DNA of 64,000 nt. It comes from JASHPR01 sp963815375 (GTDB taxonomy: Bacteria > Actinomycetota > Actinomycetes > Streptosporangiales > Streptosporangiaceae). The stretch is taken from positions 558,001 through 622,000 of the forward strand of contig CAWFGX010000002.1 in assembly GCA_963815375.1 (NCBI GenBank), read 5' to 3'. Of this stretch, positions 16,462-25,070 are shown piece by piece. The notes beneath the pieces were generated by a model. It had not been told where the DNA came from, did not search any database, and saw nothing but the letters and a program-made list of their open reading frames with translations. The translations under genes and the position numbers were made by a program. How positions within the stretch are numbered: position 1 is the first letter of the stretch; each line of letters begins with the position of its first letter.

Positions 16462-18148
16462 GCGAACGCCAGGCAGCCTGGCCGGGCATGCACTTCCGGG
16501 CAGGTCCCGGCCTGGCCGGCTACGGGCCCGGATCCGCCGCCCGCAGCTGCGCACCCGGGTGCTGGCCGGCGCGCTGGCGGTGACGCTCGCCGTACTGGCG
16601 GGATTCGGCTTCGCCGCGGTCACTGCGCTGCACGGGTACATGCTCGCTGAGACGGACTCGAACCTGCGCACGATCCTCAGCGAGTACAACCCGCTGCTGG
16701 TGCCAACTCCTGACACCGAGGCCGGCGGCGTCCTGTGGGGAGACCTGGCCGGATCACTCCCGCTGGAGAAATTCGCCGGAGTCCTCCCTCAGGTGCAGCC
16801 AAGCCCGAAGGTCATCCCGATACCGGACCCCAGCGGAATAACCATCTACGGCCCGCAGAGCCAGAAGCCCAATGTCTTCCCACAGGCGGCGTTCCCTCTG
16901 CTGGGGATACCCATTACGCACGTGCTGCTGCCGACGGTCGTCGACGGATACGATATCGAGCTCATTTCCAGCAAAGGAAAAGTAGAGCCATACGTCGGAG
17001 GCGATCCCGACCTCGTCCCCCGGCTTCCGGCCAGCCTGGCCGAGGTGGCAGCGCACAGCGGCACCGTGACCGTAATGAGCCGCAACGGGCGTGCGCAACT
17101 GCGCCTCACCGCGGAATCCGCTCGCGGCAACACGCTCGTCGTCGCCACCAGCCTCCAGGGCGTCGACAGCACACTGAGCCAGCTCGAGCTCATCGTCGCC
17201 TTCGGCGTGCTGGGCAGCGCGCTGGTCGTCCTCGCCGGGGTGGGCCTGGTGGTCCGCCGCGGGCTTCGCCCGGTCGAGAAGATGGCCGCCGCCGCCGACA
17301 AGATCACCGCCGGTGACCTTACCAGCCGGGTCAGCCCCAACGATCTCGTCACCGAGGTTGGCCGCCTGGGCGCCGCGCTGAACGGGATGCTCGACCGGGT
17401 CCAGGCCGCGGTCCGCGAACGGGAAGCCAGCGAGCAGGCCACCAGGCAGTTCTTCGCCGACGCCAGCCACGAACTGCGCACGCCGCTGGCCTCACTCAGG
17501 GCCAACGCCGAGCTGTACCAGCAGGGCGCGCTGCCCCACCCCCCGCAGGTCGACGAGGCGATGCGCCGCATCACCGCCGAAGCACGCCGGATGGGCGCCC
17601 TGGTCGACAGCATGCTGCGGCTCGCGCGCCTCGACCAGCACCCCCGTCCGCGCCGCGAACCCGTCGACGTGACCGCGCTGGCCCTCGAATGCACCGAGCG
17701 GGCCAGGACCTCCAGCCCCCGGCACATCTGGCGGCCCCGCGTCGCCGCAGGCCTGGTTACCACAGGTGATGAGGAAATGCTCCGCCGCGCCCTCGACAAC
17801 CTGCTGGCCAACATCGCCACGCACACGCCCGCCGGCACCACCGCCGCGATCACAGCCGCTGCCACCGACGGCGTCATCACCGTCGAGGTCAGCGACGACG
17901 GTCCCGGCGTACCCGCTGAGCAGCTCCCCCGCATCTTTGACCGCTTCTACCGCGCTCCCGCCCCCGAGTACCGCACCGGGTCCGGCCTCGGCCTGGCCAT
18001 CGTCACCGCGATCGCCGCCGCCCACCGCGGCGCCGTCCATGCCGCACTCAACCACCCGCACGGGCTGCGCGTCTCCCTCACCCTGCCCGCGTGGGGGCAG
18101 CCCGGCACCGCCGAACTGCCCGCCCACACCGCAGCTCACGTCGGCTGA
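16451..18148 (+). CDS. Membrane sensor histidine kinase
   Basis: A 565-residue kinase starting at GTG 16451, overlapping the regulator gene by 11 bases. An N-terminal helix (LAGALAVTLAVLAGFGFAAV), an extracytoplasmic sensor of about 180 residues, a second helix (VAFGVLGSALVVLAGVGLVV) and a HAMP segment lead to the H-box FADASHELRTPL with phospho-acceptor H340. The ATPase domain shows N-box DNLLANIATH, G1 VSDDGPGVP and G2 GSGLGLAIV. The sensor region has no recognisable PAS or Cache motif. It phosphorylates the adjacent OmpR-type regulator. The neighbouring lipoproteins and exporter suggest an envelope or drug signal. Confidence 0.93.
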   Translation: MEPKRTPGSLAGHALPGRSRPGRLRARIRRPQLRTRVLAGALAVTLAVLAGFGFAAVTALHGYMLAETDSNLRTILSEYNPLLVPTPDTEAGGVLWGDLAGSLPLEKFAGVLPQVQPSPKVIPIPDPSGITIYGPQSQKPNVFPQAAFPLLGIPITHVLLPTVVDGYDIELISSKGKVEPYVGGDPDLVPRLPASLAEVAAHSGTVTVMSRNGRAQLRLTAESARGNTLVVATSLQGVDSTLSQLELIVAFGVLGSALVVLAGVGLVVRRGLRPVEKMAAAADKITAGDLTSRVSPNDLVTEVGRLGAALNGMLDRVQAAVREREASEQATRQFFADASHELRTPLASLRANAELYQQGALPHPPQVDEAMRRITAEARRMGALVDSMLRLARLDQHPRPRREPVDVTALALECTERARTSSPRHIWRPRVAAGLVTTGDEEMLRRALDNLLANIATHTPAGTTAAITAAATDGVITVEVSDDGPGVPAEQLPRIFDRFYRAPAPEYRTGSGLGLAIVTAIAAAHRGAVHAALNHPHGLRVSLTLPAWGQPGTAELPAHTAAHVG

Positions 18149-18203
18149 GCCGCTTTACGCCACGTCAGCCGCCGGTTTCGGTCAGCGCTGGCGTGACCCC
18201 GCA

Positions 18204-18956
18204 TCAGGCGTTTGAGAACAGCGGGATGTTCGCGCCGCTGGCTGCGGCCAGCGGGCTGTCCAGCAGCGCGACGATCAGCTCGGCGACGTCGTCCGGGGTC
18301 AGGCCCGGGCGCAGCGCCGGATTGGCCCGGCGCAGCATCTCGGTGTCGACGGCGCCCGGGCTCAGGCAGATGGCGCTGATGCCATGCTCCTTGCCTTCGA
18401 CCGCGATCGCCTCGGTGAGGCCGATGACCCCGTACTTCGACACGTTGTACGCGGTCAGGCCGGGGAACTTCTCGGTGGCGTACACGCCAGACAGCGACCC
18501 GATGTTCACAATCCGGCCCTCACCGGCGGGAACCATGGCGGTAAAGGCCGCGCGGCAGCACAGGAAAGTGCCTGTCAGGTTGGCCCCAAGTGTCTGACCC
18601 CACATCGCCGACGTCGTTTCAGCGAACGGCGCGGGTGTGAGCAGCCCGGCCGCGCAGACCAGCGCGCTCAGCTGACCGATCTCCGTGACCTCGGCAAACA
18701 GGCGCCCGACCGCGGTCTCGTCGCTTACGTCCGTCGGCACAGGCGTGGCCTGGCCACCCGCGTCCTTGATCCGGCCAGCGACGCCGTCAAGGGCCTCACG
18801 GTTACGGGCGGCCAGGACGACGTGAGCACCGGCCGCCGCCACCGCCGCAGCTGTAGCCGCCCCGATCCCGCGGCTTGCCCCCGTGACTACCGCGAGCCGT
18901 CCGGCCAGCCAGGCGGCGGAGGAGGCGAGGGGCGCTCCCCGGGGCAGGCCCGGCAT
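18204..18956 (-). CDS. SDR-family oxidoreductase
   Basis: A 250-residue classical short-chain dehydrogenase: VTGASRGIG for the cofactor, CAAGLL in the NNAG position, a catalytic serine in NIGSLSG and YNVSK (Tyr/Lys). The start ATG 18956 was chosen because it follows the glycosyltransferase stop by four bases; upstream in-frame residues belong to the previous gene's tail. It is last in a four-gene overlapping operon with PTPS-family, methyltransferase and glycosyltransferase genes. It may reduce a keto group on a pterin side chain or sugar, as sepiapterin reductases (also SDRs) do; that link is inference. Confidence 0.88.
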   Translation of the reverse strand: MPGLPRGAPLASSAAWLAGRLAVVTGASRGIGAATAAAVAAAGAHVVLAARNREALDGVAGRIKDAGGQATPVPTDVSDETAVGRLFAEVTEIGQLSALVCAAGLLTPAPFAETTSAMWGQTLGANLTGTFLCCRAAFTAMVPAGEGRIVNIGSLSGVYATEKFPGLTAYNVSKYGVIGLTEAIAVEGKEHGISAICLSPGAVDTEMLRRANPALRPGLTPDDVAELIVALLDSPLAAASGANIPLFSNA

Positions 18957-18960
18957 CGGC

Positions 18961-20050
18961 TCACCCACCAGCCACCCGCCGGTAGAGGCGCTCGTGCGCA
19001 TCCAGGCTCAGTTCCAGGTCGAGATGGTCCGCGGCGTGCTCGCGGCAGGCCGGCCGGGATATTCCGGCCGCCTTAGACACCGCCTCTGCGGCGGCCGGGA
19101 TGTCGTCGGGAGGCACCAGGAATCCCGTCACTCCGTCCATGATCACCTCACTGAGTCCGCCGCGCCGGAACGCGACCACCGGAGTCCCGCACGCCTGCGC
19201 CTCTGCGGCAGCCAGCCCGAAAGGTTCGTCCCAGCGCGAGGGACACAGCACGACAGCGGCCCGGGCCATGGCCTCCCACAGCGTGGCACGGGGCACCGCC
19301 GGGCTGAACGGACACCCCGGGCCAGTGCCGCCGCGGGTCGACCTGGTCGCGGCTGTACTCAGGATCGTAGACGTCGCCGTAGACGTCGATCGGCACCCCA
19401 GCCGCGCGGGCGATGTCGATGGCCTCGGCCGCGCCCTTCTCCGGGCTCAGCCGGCCCGCGAACAGCGCGCCCGGCCCGGCGTTCGGTGACCAGGCAATGA
19501 CACCGGTGGGCGGGTAAGGCGGCAGGACCGCGTCGACCCGGACGACCTGGCGCCAGGCGCTGGCCTGGAACTCGGAGACGACGGCGACCGCCGGCGGCTT
19601 GCCGTTCCCGGCGGCATGACGAAGCGCCACCGAGACTGTGTAATCCGGAGGCAGGTGGAGGGTGTGCACCACCGGTGCCTGCAGCGCCGTTGCCAGGCGG
19701 ACGGCCGGCGCGTCGAACGCGTGATTGTGGATCACGTCGTACCTGGTGACCTGCATGGCCGCAAAAGCAGTGGCGAAAGCCGAGTCGGCCGTCCCCGGTT
19801 CGCCGACTTCCTGCGGCTCGCCTGGGGCTGGGCCGAACGCACGGTAGAGCGTGCTCGCCAGCGACCGCGGGTCGACCCCGGTGTCGATCACCTGAACCCC
19901 CGGGATCTGCGACCCAGAGGCTGCGTAGACGTCCACGTCGTGGCCCCGGCCGGCCAGGCCACGGGCCAGATCAGACACGAACGCCTGTGAACCCCCGCGC
20001 TGCGGCTCGCGGATGGCTGTCACCAGCGGCGCCAGAAGCGCGATCTTCAT
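18961..20050 (-). pseudogene. GT4-family glycosyltransferase, apparent single-base frameshift
   Basis: ATG 20050 begins MKIALLAPLVTAIREPQRGG, a typical GT-B N-domain, and continues through FAGRLSPEKGAAEAIDIARA to about 19302. The remaining C-domain (RATLWEAMARAAVVLCPSRW and EPFGLAAAEAQACGTPVVAF, the UDP/GDP-sugar binding EX7E region) lies one frame over and ends at 18961. Deleting one G in CCCGGCGG near 19301 gives a continuous PAVPRATLWEAM. Full length would be about 362 residues, normal for the family. It overlaps the methyltransferase gene by four bases (ATGA). A sequencing error is plausible; if real, the pathway is broken here. Confidence 0.85.
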
Positions 20051-20895
20051 CCTGCTAGCAGCTTAAAGGCCAGGTCGCGCGGTGGGTTGATGCCGAGTAT
20101 GTGGAACGGAACCTTCCGTGAGCGGCGCCGGCGCACCTCACCGGCCGCGCTGGGGAAGAAGATCTCGGCCAGTTCAACTGCCTCGTGATAGCTGCCGAAC
20201 TCGACCGACATCGGCCCGGGGAAGCTGACATACCGGTAGCCGCGCGCGGCAAGCCAGTCGACGTGGTTCGGCCATACGATCGCCACGCATCCCCCCGGCG
20301 CGCACACCCGCTCCATCTCGGCCAGGCCGTCCTCGCCGCCATGTCCGGGCGCGGGGGTGAAGGCTGAGCAAGCGACGACCAGGCCCGCGAAATCGTCCAG
20401 CAGCGGGAGCCTGTCGAAGAACCCGCGGATCACCCGCACCTTGTCACCGTGGGCGGCCGCCGCGACCTTCCGCCGCAGGATCCGGCGCAACGGCAGCGCG
20501 GGCTCCACCGCCACGATGCGCTGCCCATGCCCGATGAGATCCATCGTCAGCCGTCCCGTGCCCGCGCCGACCTCGGCAATCTGGTCCACGCCGGTCGGCA
20601 GCCATCCCACGACCCCGGGGTGAAGCCGCTCGGCGCTCGCCAGCCGGTCGTAGAGCTCTGGTTCGAGCCGGTAGAGCAGTTCCCAGGCCAAGCCCATGTC
20701 GTCTTGCGGATCACCGCCCCCGTGCGGGGCAAACCGGCGCGCCTCGTCACCGGTAAACACGCTCATGTCCGCGGCCGTGTAGCGTCTCCGCAGCTCGCGG
20801 ACTGCCCCGCCCGGCGCCCCGGCTCCGTCACCAGCGCTGGCCGCGACGCCCAGCGGTGCCGAGCCTGCCGAGCCCGGAACGTCAGGCCTGGTCAC
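20047..20895 (-). CDS. SAM-dependent methyltransferase
   Basis: A 282-residue class I methyltransferase: motif I IAEVGAGTGRLTMDLI, motif II acidic residue in IVAVEPALPL, FDRLPLLDDFAGLVVACSAF and CAPGGCVAIVWPNH. The first 35 residues are Ala/Gly-rich and poorly conserved, so an internal start is possible. It overlaps both the PTPS-family gene (14 bases) and the glycosyltransferase gene (four bases), indicating tight coupling. The substrate is unknown; the context suggests a pterin or pterin glycoside intermediate. Confidence 0.86.
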   Translation of the reverse strand: MTRPDVPGSAGSAPLGVAASAGDGAGAPGGAVRELRRRYTAADMSVFTGDEARRFAPHGGGDPQDDMGLAWELLYRLEPELYDRLASAERLHPGVVGWLPTGVDQIAEVGAGTGRLTMDLIGHGQRIVAVEPALPLRRILRRKVAAAAHGDKVRVIRGFFDRLPLLDDFAGLVVACSAFTPAPGHGGEDGLAEMERVCAPGGCVAIVWPNHVDWLAARGYRYVSFPGPMSVEFGSYHEAVELAEIFFPSAAGEVRRRRSRKVPFHILGINPPRDLAFKLLAG

Positions 20896-21289
20896 CGACT
20901 TCAGCCCAGTTCTTGTCGGTCTCCCAGACGCGGACCGACCGCAGCAGCCCGTCCGGGAGTTCCGGTCGCAGCCGATCCCAGAATGCCTGAGCCAGGTTCT
21001 CGGCGGTCGGGATGCACCCCTTCAGCCACGGGACGTCGGTATTCAGGTTGTGGTGGTCCACATCGCGGATGACGTGCGTGCTGATGACGTCCGACAGCAT
21101 CTTCAGGTCCAGGACGTAGCCGCTGACCTGGTCGACCTCGCCAGCCACGACCACCTCCAGAACGTAGTTGTGCCCGTGCAGATTCGCGCATTTGCCGAAA
21201 AGACGCCGGTTGTCCTCATCGGACAGGTCCGGGTCGTACAGCTGGTGGGCGGCATTGAACGATTCTCGGCGGCCAAGCAGGACGGTCAT
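20882..21289 (-). CDS. 6-pyruvoyl-tetrahydropterin / 6-carboxytetrahydropterin synthase family protein
   Basis: A 135-residue T-fold enzyme. Zinc ligands are visible as the histidine of FNAAHQLY and the two of LHGHNY; the catalytic cysteine is in FGKCANLHGH. DVDHHNLN and PTAENLA complete the family pattern. Members convert dihydroneopterin triphosphate to 6-pyruvoyl-tetrahydropterin or 6-carboxytetrahydropterin. No queC, queE or queF gene lies nearby, and the gene instead leads a methyltransferase/glycosyltransferase/SDR operon, so a role other than queuosine synthesis is more likely. Confidence 0.9.
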   Translation of the reverse strand: MTVLLGRRESFNAAHQLYDPDLSDEDNRRLFGKCANLHGHNYVLEVVVAGEVDQVSGYVLDLKMLSDVISTHVIRDVDHHNLNTDVPWLKGCIPTAENLAQAFWDRLRPELPDGLLRSVRVWETDKNWAEVGDQA

Positions 21290-21319
21290 CGGCCTCGCTC
21301 TCTAACGCCTGACGCAACA

Positions 21320-21376
21320 GCGACGCTCCGGGAAGAGGGATTCCCCGGGCCAGTCGTGCTAATCAGGCGGGAACCC
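21320..21376. repeat. 57-bp duplicated fragment of the reductase gene, copy A
   Basis: Direct repeat of 21933-21989 with five mismatches, the first 32 bases identical. It would encode ATLREEGFPGPVVL, but here lies in the gap between the YciI and PTPS genes, out of any gene context. Confidence 0.9.
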
Positions 21377-21685
21377 CTAGCTGACCAGTCGTGGCCGGAC
21401 AAAACCGCCCAGCATCTTCCCGACCTCAATCGTGCCTGTGCCCGTGGTAACGACCGGATCGTCCGCAGCGAACGCACGCAACTCCTCTTCATCTTCGCCC
21501 TCCACGACGCCAAGGCCCCAGGAGCCGCTGGCGTCGAGCACAGGACCGAAGATCACCATCTGGCCCGACTCGACGAAGGGCCGCCAGTGCTCGGCGTGGC
21601 GCGCCATAACGTCGCGCTCCTCGTCGCTCATGTCCAGCGCGAACGTCGGGCGGGGAGCCTTGAGCCGGAATACGAAAGTGGTCAT
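21377..21685 (-). CDS. YciI-like protein
   Basis: A 102-residue protein with the YciI/dimeric alpha-beta-barrel pattern: HAEHWRPFVESGQMVIFGPV, GSWGLGVVEGEDEEELRAFA and a histidine/aspartate pair (H30-type, DDPVV). The family includes small enzymes and chlorophenol-pathway proteins of unclear chemistry. ATG 21685 gives the normal length. It is transcribed toward the PTPS operon with an 87-base gap that holds the duplicated reductase fragment. Confidence 0.8.
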   Translation of the reverse strand: MTTFVFRLKAPRPTFALDMSDEERDVMARHAEHWRPFVESGQMVIFGPVLDASGSWGLGVVEGEDEEELRAFAADDPVVTTGTGTIEVGKMLGGFVRPRLVS

Positions 21686-21866
21686 GAGCCAAGGATGCCA
21701 AGTTCCTGACCTAACCAGCCAGCTGTACCCGGCTCGACCGTGAGCTGATGCCACACCGCGCCGGACCCGGCCCAGCCCGTCGCGCACCGCCGGCGGCGCA
21801 ATGAATTTATCGGCGAAGCAAACCCTCCTGAAGGGCGGCGACCCCAGCCGCGACAGAATGTAGAGC

Positions 21867-23108
21867 GTGATGCGATCTGCCGGGAACGCGATTGTGATCA
21901 TCGGCGGTGGAGTGGCGGGCGGCAATGCCGCGGCGACGCTCCGGGAAGAGGGATTCCCCGGGCCGGTTGTGCTAGTCAGCCGGGAACCTGGCGTTCCGTT
22001 TGGCCGCCCGCCGCTGTCCAAGACCTACTTGCGGTCGGAGGAAGATCTCGACGGCTGGTACGTCAGGCCGGACGGCTGGTATGCCGATCACGACGTCGAC
22101 CTTCGCAGCGGATCCGTGCTGTCCGTCGATCCAGCCAAACACGCGGTCACGCTGGACTCGGGCGCTGAACTTGGTTACCAGAAGGTTCTGATAGCAACCG
22201 GAGGCCGCAACCGCACGCTCAGGATTCCCGGGGCCGATCTGCCCGGGATTCGTTATCTGCGCACAGTGGCCGAGTGCGATGCGATCAAGCGGGAGGCGGT
22301 CCCCGGCCGGCACGCGGTCATCGTGGGCATGGGATTCATCGGCTGCGAGGTAGCTGCCTCGCTGACCCAGCTGGGGGTTCGGGTGACGGCAATCTTCCCC
22401 GGCCCGAACCCGCTCGAGACGGTCCTGGGCAGCCAGGTGGGCGCGCTGATGGGTGCGATTCACCGCGAGAAAGGGGTGGAGCTGCTGCCCGGAGAGCATG
22501 TCGCGGCTTTCGAAGGCACCGAACGGCTCGAAGCTGTCGTGACCGCCGCCGGTCGCCGCATCGAGTGCGACTTCGCTGTGGCCGGCGTCGGCATAGAGCC
22601 CGACGCCCCAGCGGCCCCAGTCGAGCGGCAGAACGGGATCCTGGCCGACGAACTCTGCCGTACCAGCGCGCCCGACGTCTACGTAGCCGGTGACGTGGCA
22701 AACCAGCTCCATCCCCTGTTCGGGCGGATCCGGGTGGAGCACTTCAACAACGCGGAGAAGCACGGCACGGCAGCGGCCAGGTCCATGCTTGGCTCGACCG
22801 CTGCCTACGACTACCTCCACACCTTCTGGTCCGATCAGTATGAGCACAAGATCGAGTACGCCGGCCACGCCACCAAGTGGGATGAGTTCGTGATCCGCGG
22901 CAGCGTCGAGGAGCGCAGGCTCATCGGCTTCTACCTGGTCGACGGTGTTGTGAAGGCAGCGGTCGGCCTCGACCGCGGCGGCGACCCCGAGCTGGACACC
23001 GACAGCGAGATGGCGGCCTGCGCCCGCCTGGTCGCTGCGAGAGCGCGGCCGGCTCCAGCCGTGCTCGCCGATGAGCGCACCGACCTGTGGTCGCTGGGAC
23101 AGAGCTGA
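21867..23108 (+). CDS. FAD/NAD(P)-dependent ferredoxin reductase
   Basis: A 413-residue flavoprotein of the rubredoxin/ferredoxin reductase type: FAD motif IVIIGGGVAGGNAAATL, RPPLSK, the second dinucleotide fold VIVGMGFIGCEVAASL, and VYVAGDVANQ before HFNNAEKHG. These enzymes pass electrons from NAD(P)H to ferredoxins serving P450s or ring-hydroxylating oxygenases; no partner is adjacent. Either GTG 21867 or ATG 21870 could start it. The 3' end is only 27 bases from the convergent binding-protein gene. Confidence 0.9.
   Translation: MMRSAGNAIVIIGGGVAGGNAAATLREEGFPGPVVLVSREPGVPFGRPPLSKTYLRSEEDLDGWYVRPDGWYADHDVDLRSGSVLSVDPAKHAVTLDSGAELGYQKVLIATGGRNRTLRIPGADLPGIRYLRTVAECDAIKREAVPGRHAVIVGMGFIGCEVAASLTQLGVRVTAIFPGPNPLETVLGSQVGALMGAIHREKGVELLPGEHVAAFEGTERLEAVVTAAGRRIECDFAVAGVGIEPDAPAAPVERQNGILADELCRTSAPDVYVAGDVANQLHPLFGRIRVEHFNNAEKHGTAAARSMLGSTAAYDYLHTFWSDQYEHKIEYAGHATKWDEFVIRGSVEERRLIGFYLVDGVVKAAVGLDRGGDPELDTDSEMAACARLVAARARPAPAVLADERTDLWSLGQS
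21933..21989 (+). repeat. 57-bp duplicated fragment, copy B (within the reductase gene)
   Basis: Source copy of the 21320-21376 repeat; encodes the end of the first FAD-binding helix and the following strand, in frame. Confidence 0.9.
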
Positions 23109-23135
23109 ATCCCGGCGACATCACACTCGGTGCTG

Positions 23136-24008
23136 TCAGACCAGGGCGGCCTCGTCGTACCCCACGGAGAATCGTTGCTCCGGGAAGAGCTTGCGGGCCT
23201 GGGTCCACTGCTGCGTCGCGGCGAAGACCTCCCGGCTATACGGAAGAAAGACGATGCGCTCACCGGTGCCGAAGGTCCGCACGTCGACGCGCTCGCGGTA
23301 CTTCTCCGGCACCGCACGCAGGTGGTAGTGCTTGCAGAGTTCCGGATGCAGGTCGATCTCCATCTGCGCCCGCCGCAGTGCGGCCAGGTACTTCTCGACG
23401 TCGGACGGGTTCACGTCCAACCCGGTGACCAGGAACCCGATCATGAAGGTGGCGTCGACCACCTTGCGGAACCCGAAGGCCTCGGCGATGTACAGCGGCA
23501 CGCCCCAGACCGTGGCCGCCGGGACCTGCCGCTCCAGCAGGGTGTCCAGCCGCTCATTGGGCGGGCCCTGGAACCTGAGCTCGATCTGGCCCGGCGACAG
23601 CACTCCCTCAAGAGCCTGCAGGGTGGCGAAGTGGCTGCCTGAGTGGTAGCCGACCCCGATCGGCGTCCCGGCCAGGTCCTCGGGACGGCGGACCGGCGAC
23701 TCCGGCGGCACCATGATCGCGCACGGCGCCACCGAGTAGGCCGTGGTCACGAGCTGGCCGGTGCCCTCACTGGCGGCGACGTTGGTGGCCCAGTGGCAGG
23801 CACAGCTCACGTTCGCGCCGTCGCGCCCCTCCTTGAAAGTCTCGAACGCGCCGGTCCTGATCTGGCCGCCCTCGTCGCGCCCGGCTTCGTGAACGCCATA
23901 ATCCCCGCCGGTCACGAAGGTGTACTCAAGTCCTTCGCCGGTGAAGAAGCCCTTCTCGTCGGCGACCCATTCCTGCAGCCGACCGTGCGGCATGATCTTC
24001 AGTGCCAT
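23136..24008 (-). CDS. NMT1/SsuA-like substrate-binding-fold protein
   Basis: A 290-residue protein with the periplasmic-binding-protein type 2 pattern (KIMPHGRLQEWVADEKGFFT, RRPEDLAGTPIGVGYHSGSH, LLERQVPAATVWGVPLYIAE). There is no signal peptide or lipobox at the start, so it looks cytoplasmic or uses a different enzymatic role, as in THI5-like and dihydroxyphthalate-decarboxylase-like relatives. It is divergent from the HD-domain gene (91-base gap) and no ABC permease is linked, so transport is doubtful. Confidence 0.65.
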   Translation of the reverse strand: MALKIMPHGRLQEWVADEKGFFTGEGLEYTFVTGGDYGVHEAGRDEGGQIRTGAFETFKEGRDGANVSCACHWATNVAASEGTGQLVTTAYSVAPCAIMVPPESPVRRPEDLAGTPIGVGYHSGSHFATLQALEGVLSPGQIELRFQGPPNERLDTLLERQVPAATVWGVPLYIAEAFGFRKVVDATFMIGFLVTGLDVNPSDVEKYLAALRRAQMEIDLHPELCKHYHLRAVPEKYRERVDVRTFGTGERIVFLPYSREVFAATQQWTQARKLFPEQRFSVGYDEAALV

Positions 24009-24099
24009 CGGTCCTCCTCACCAGTCCACTCATTCCTTAACGTAGCCCGGTGCCAGAGATAGAGTCGAGCCGCGGCGGACGCAGAAAGGACGTGGTGGC

Positions 24100-24927
24100 A
24101 TGGCTGAGGCCACACCGGCGGGACCCCCCTCGACCCGGGTGCTCCCCCACGAACTGCCTGCCTCCCTGCGCGAGTCCGGCGCGGCGAACTGGATCCGCGA
24201 ACCACTGGACGACGCCGTCGACCGCAGGCGCCGCATCATCGTTCCTCCGCCCGTGGCGGCCATGGGCACTGCAGCGAACGACTATCTTGGCGATCTGCTG
24301 GCCGAGTCCCGGCACCCGGACACCGTCTTCCAGATGGGCGACAACCCAGCGCTGCCGACGATGCCCGAGCGCCCGGCTCTCAAGGACTTCTTCCTGCTGC
24401 GCTTCGGCGCCTTCTCCCGCAACCACCTGATGCAGAGCGCCAAACTGGCGCGGCTGAAGGGGCTCGACGAGAAGGTAATCATGGCGTGCCTGCTGCACGA
24501 CGTCGCCAACTCCGGGTTGCTGAGGGCCGACCACGGCTACTGGGGAGCGCAGATGGTCCGCCCGTACGTCGACGAGGAGGTGGCCTGGGCCATCGAGAAG
24601 CACCAGGCCCTGCGCTACTTCGCCGACGAGTCAGTGGGCTACGCGTACCCGGAGGCCTACATCCAGTACTTCGGCGACGACTACAGACCGCCCGACTACA
24701 TTCGCCGCGAGCATGACGCGGCGCGGCAGCACCGCTGGTACATGACCTCGAGGCTGGTGACGGTCAACGACCTCTATTCCTTTGACCCTGGGGTCGTTGT
24801 CGATTTCGACGAGTTCGAGGACGTGGTGGGCCGCAACTTCCGCCAGCCCCAGGAGGGGCTCGGGTTCGACGGCTCCCCCGTGGCCCACATGTGGCGGACG
24901 ATGATCTGGCCGAACAACTTCCTCTGA
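24100..24927 (+). CDS. HD-domain protein, PhnZ/MIOX-like
   Basis: A 275-residue HD-superfamily protein. Candidate metal ligands appear in order: H in FSRNHLMQ, HD in CLLHDVANSG, H in ADHGYWGAQM, H in IEKHQALRYF and D in VTVNDLY. The HGxxGA and HxALRY elements recall the mixed-valent di-iron oxygenases PhnZ and TmpB more than nucleotide phosphohydrolases, but the similarity is judged by eye. It is divergent from the binding-protein-fold gene, which may supply or process its substrate. Confidence 0.7.
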   Translation: MAEATPAGPPSTRVLPHELPASLRESGAANWIREPLDDAVDRRRRIIVPPPVAAMGTAANDYLGDLLAESRHPDTVFQMGDNPALPTMPERPALKDFFLLRFGAFSRNHLMQSAKLARLKGLDEKVIMACLLHDVANSGLLRADHGYWGAQMVRPYVDEEVAWAIEKHQALRYFADESVGYAYPEAYIQYFGDDYRPPDYIRREHDAARQHRWYMTSRLVTVNDLYSFDPGVVVDFDEFEDVVGRNFRQPQEGLGFDGSPVAHMWRTMIWPNNFL

Positions 24928-25070
24928 ACGTCCCTTCCGCTGGGCAGACGCTCCCTAGCCGCTCATGCTGTGGTCGCAGTCGCTTCCGACTGCTGGATGA
25001 AAGGACGGGCGGCAAAGTCTGGACCTGAGGCGGTCGACCCGCCGTGACGCGCCTGGCTACGTTCGCTGGC

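Noticed and set aside
9590..19330. Programmed ribosomal frameshifting as a shared explanation for the frameshifts at 9605, 13763 and 19301
   Set aside because: The breaks differ in direction and lack a common slippery site or downstream structure. Indels at G/C runs, real or from sequencing, are simpler.
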